From contig CM035444.1 in assembly GCA_020310875.1 (NCBI GenBank), positions 21,386,272-21,450,271 on the forward strand: a DNA stretch of 64,000 nt. The letters run 5' to 3'. The translations under genes and the position numbers were made by a program. Shown here in pieces: positions 62,152-64,000 of this stretch. The notes beneath the pieces are model-generated. The model made no database searches and was not told the DNA's origin. It saw only the letters and a program-made list of their open reading frames with translations. How positions within the stretch are numbered: the first letter of the stretch is position 1; every line of letters begins with the position of its first letter. Origin of the DNA: Ceratopteris richardii (taxonomy: Eukaryota; Streptophyta; Polypodiopsida; Polypodiales; Pteridaceae).

Positions 62152-64000
62152 GTCATATTAACGTCTTCTGGAGGTCAAACGTGGCCTATGAGACAAAAAC
62201 CATGTACAAGTGTAGTAACCCTGTGTAGAAGATAAAATGAATAAAAAGTATATCGCTACACAAAGCTATATAGGGCTGGAAAAGGCTGGGGAGATGTGGC
62301 TCTAGCCTCTGACTCTGCACATAGTGGCCACCTAATACATGGGGGGGTCCAAAATGTGAGTAAAACGCCCTAGCTACTGGTGATGGGTGGAGGTGGGTGT
62401 AGTATGTGGTACATCGGTGGTGGTCTGAGTTCCTCCTGAAGGAAGACAACCCAGGGGGTGGTGGTACGCCTATGCTCCATCATGTGGTCGTAGGCAATCC
62501 TGATGTGTGAGATATCCTCCTGATATAGTCGTGGTCGACGATATCTGCCCATGCGTGGTCGGCGCTGTGCTCTCTGTGCTGCTGCCTGGTGGAGCGTGAG
62601 CCCTATAGATGGACCTCTCTAATGTAGCTCAACTTGCTGAAAGAATTGGGTAATGGTATGCTGGGTACTCACCCGTGTCTGATGTATGGGCTGTAGTGAC
62701 TGCTCTCGCCTCTCGTATGCTGCCGTGAGAAAGCGTCCCAAGCGTCTCTGGTCTCCCATAGTCATGCACAGCTGGAATGACTCCTCGATCTGGAACTATG
62801 CTCGTAGGTCTATGTATGCTGGACATCTGATAACAAAATGCTCTTCACCCTCTACCTCTGTCTGGCATACTGGGCACCACCTCTCCTCACGGGGGACTCC
62901 CCTGGACCGACCCCTCTCAATCTCGAGCTGATGTGATGAAACCCGGAGCTGCCCAATGACGACTCGTAGGTGGTGGGGAAGGTAGGTCTGCATGTATCTC
63001 GGAATCTCGATGAAGCCCGTGCCCGATATATGTAGAAAATGCTCGCGGTAGTAGAGCATTTTCGGTGGCAATGTACCCCTAGGGCTCACCCATGTCCTCT
63101 GTATATATGTATGCCATATCTCCTGACGAATGATCCTATTCCTCTCTTGATGAGAGAGCGAGTAGGGGTGCATGAGAGTCGTACTGTAGTGGTGGTAGCC
63201 TGTCTATGTCAAAGCCATGGTGGGCAAGCCAGTCTCGTGTCTGTGCATACCATGAGGAGGTGTCGCCTGCTAATGCCATATCACGTGATGCCTCGAAAGC
63301 ACGATAAGCAATGCGCTCTGTATCCATGCCCCGAAGTCTGTGTAATAGGCATATCGTCTGGAATAGTGCCTCAACTAGCATCGGTGGTGCAGCGAGCTCT
63401 GCTCTAATGATATCATGTGGTACTGAAGGCTTGCTGCGGATAAGTCTGGCAATCATGAGGATATGTGGCCTCTCTAATGCTGTCCATACTGATGTAGCTA
63501 ATCCTGGTCCCCATATGGCTGCCCCATACATGAGCGCTGGCATAACCAAAGTGTCAAAGAGCCACCCCTTTGTGCGGGGCTCCTGAAAATATGCCTGGTG
63601 GCACTGTCTCTCCATCAAAGCTAGTGCTGCGTACCCACGTGTGATGTGGTCACGGGCTGCCTGAGCCATAGAGAAGACCCCTGATGCTGCTGTAAATGTC
63701 ACCCCCAAGTAAACATATGATCCGACCACCTCGATCGGTCCACCTGCTGCTGTGAACAAACTATGTCTGCGTACCTGTGCTGATGTATGAAAGATCAAGA
63801 CCTTGGTTTTACCAAGGTTCACAGATAACCCTATGTGTCTGCAAAAGTCATCTAGGCCGTGTAGATGATGCTATAGACCTTCTGCAGACTCTGAAACCAA
63901 TACAATATCATCAGCGTATAAAAGAATATGGACAGTGGACCCGTGTACCTCAATGCCATCTCCCCCCTGCTGCTGTATGAAATCCACTATCTCATCAATG
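62152..64000 (-). pseudogene. LINE copy C, diverged relative (continues past window)
   Basis: It has the same domain order as copies A/B but clearly different sequence. Catalytic YADD at 63907-63918 (HILLYADDIVLVSES), a TAG at 63871-63873 shortly after, RT thumb region 63136-63822 (VNLGKTKVLIFHTSAQVRR ... KPSVPHDIIRAELA), a frame change near 63150, and the finger C-x2-C-x8-H-x4-C (CPVCQTEVEGEEHFVIRC) in 62796-63173. The last ~600 bp are decayed. The 3' end TTAATATGAC(TTTC)2 leads into (TC)n. Confidence 0.88.

Overview
This window looks like nuclear DNA from a large-genome vascular plant, most likely a gymnosperm and possibly a fern. Three things point that way. It carries a plant-type inositol-pentakisphosphate 2-kinase (IPK1) gene whose short exons are separated by introns of 6 kb to more than 12.9 kb. 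It is packed with nested Copia and Gypsy LTR retrotransposons. It has no bacterial-style gene organisation. The species cannot be named from the sequence. All homology calls are recognition by eye; no search or alignment was run.

Layout. 1-35,722 is retrotransposon sequence. A minus-strand Copia element (family 1, 1,272-10,192, TSD GGAAT) has a second family-1 element inserted head-to-head inside it (2,761-7,684, plus strand). Both sit in a decayed LINE 3' region. Fragments of family 1 and of a second Copia family follow (13.5-17.6 kb), then a decayed Gypsy relic (17.8-19.6 kb) and a long stretch with little recognisable content (19.6-26.6 kb) apart from a 28-bp minisatellite, a tRNA-like SINE head and a (GAA)n tract. 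At 26,615-35,717 a deleted chromodomain Gypsy element (TSD TTGAC) carries a nested, nearly complete Copia family-2 element (28,885-34,838, TSD AAAAC). The leader of that Copia holds a 5S-rRNA-like segment next to a tRNA-like A box.

35,940-51,015 is the host gene IPK1 on the plus strand. It has promoter-like sequence with two G-boxes and a TATA element, a probable 5'UTR intron, and at least six coding exons (a seventh, 34-nt microexon is plausible). Introns 1 and 3 have been expanded by Gypsy and Copia debris. The last exon or exons are not visible, so the final intron runs past the end of the window.

51,016-64,000 lies in that last intron. It has Copia and LTR relics, then the most unusual part of the window: a head-to-tail array of at least three minus-strand non-LTR (LINE) elements, separated and bounded by (GA)n tracts and following a ~920-bp pure purine satellite. 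Two copies (A, B) are near-identical. The third (C) is a clearly diverged relative with the same orientation and the same kind of 3' junction. This suggests a LINE lineage that inserts into TC/GA microsatellites. Copy B has a 922-codon open reverse-transcriptase frame with an intact YADD motif.
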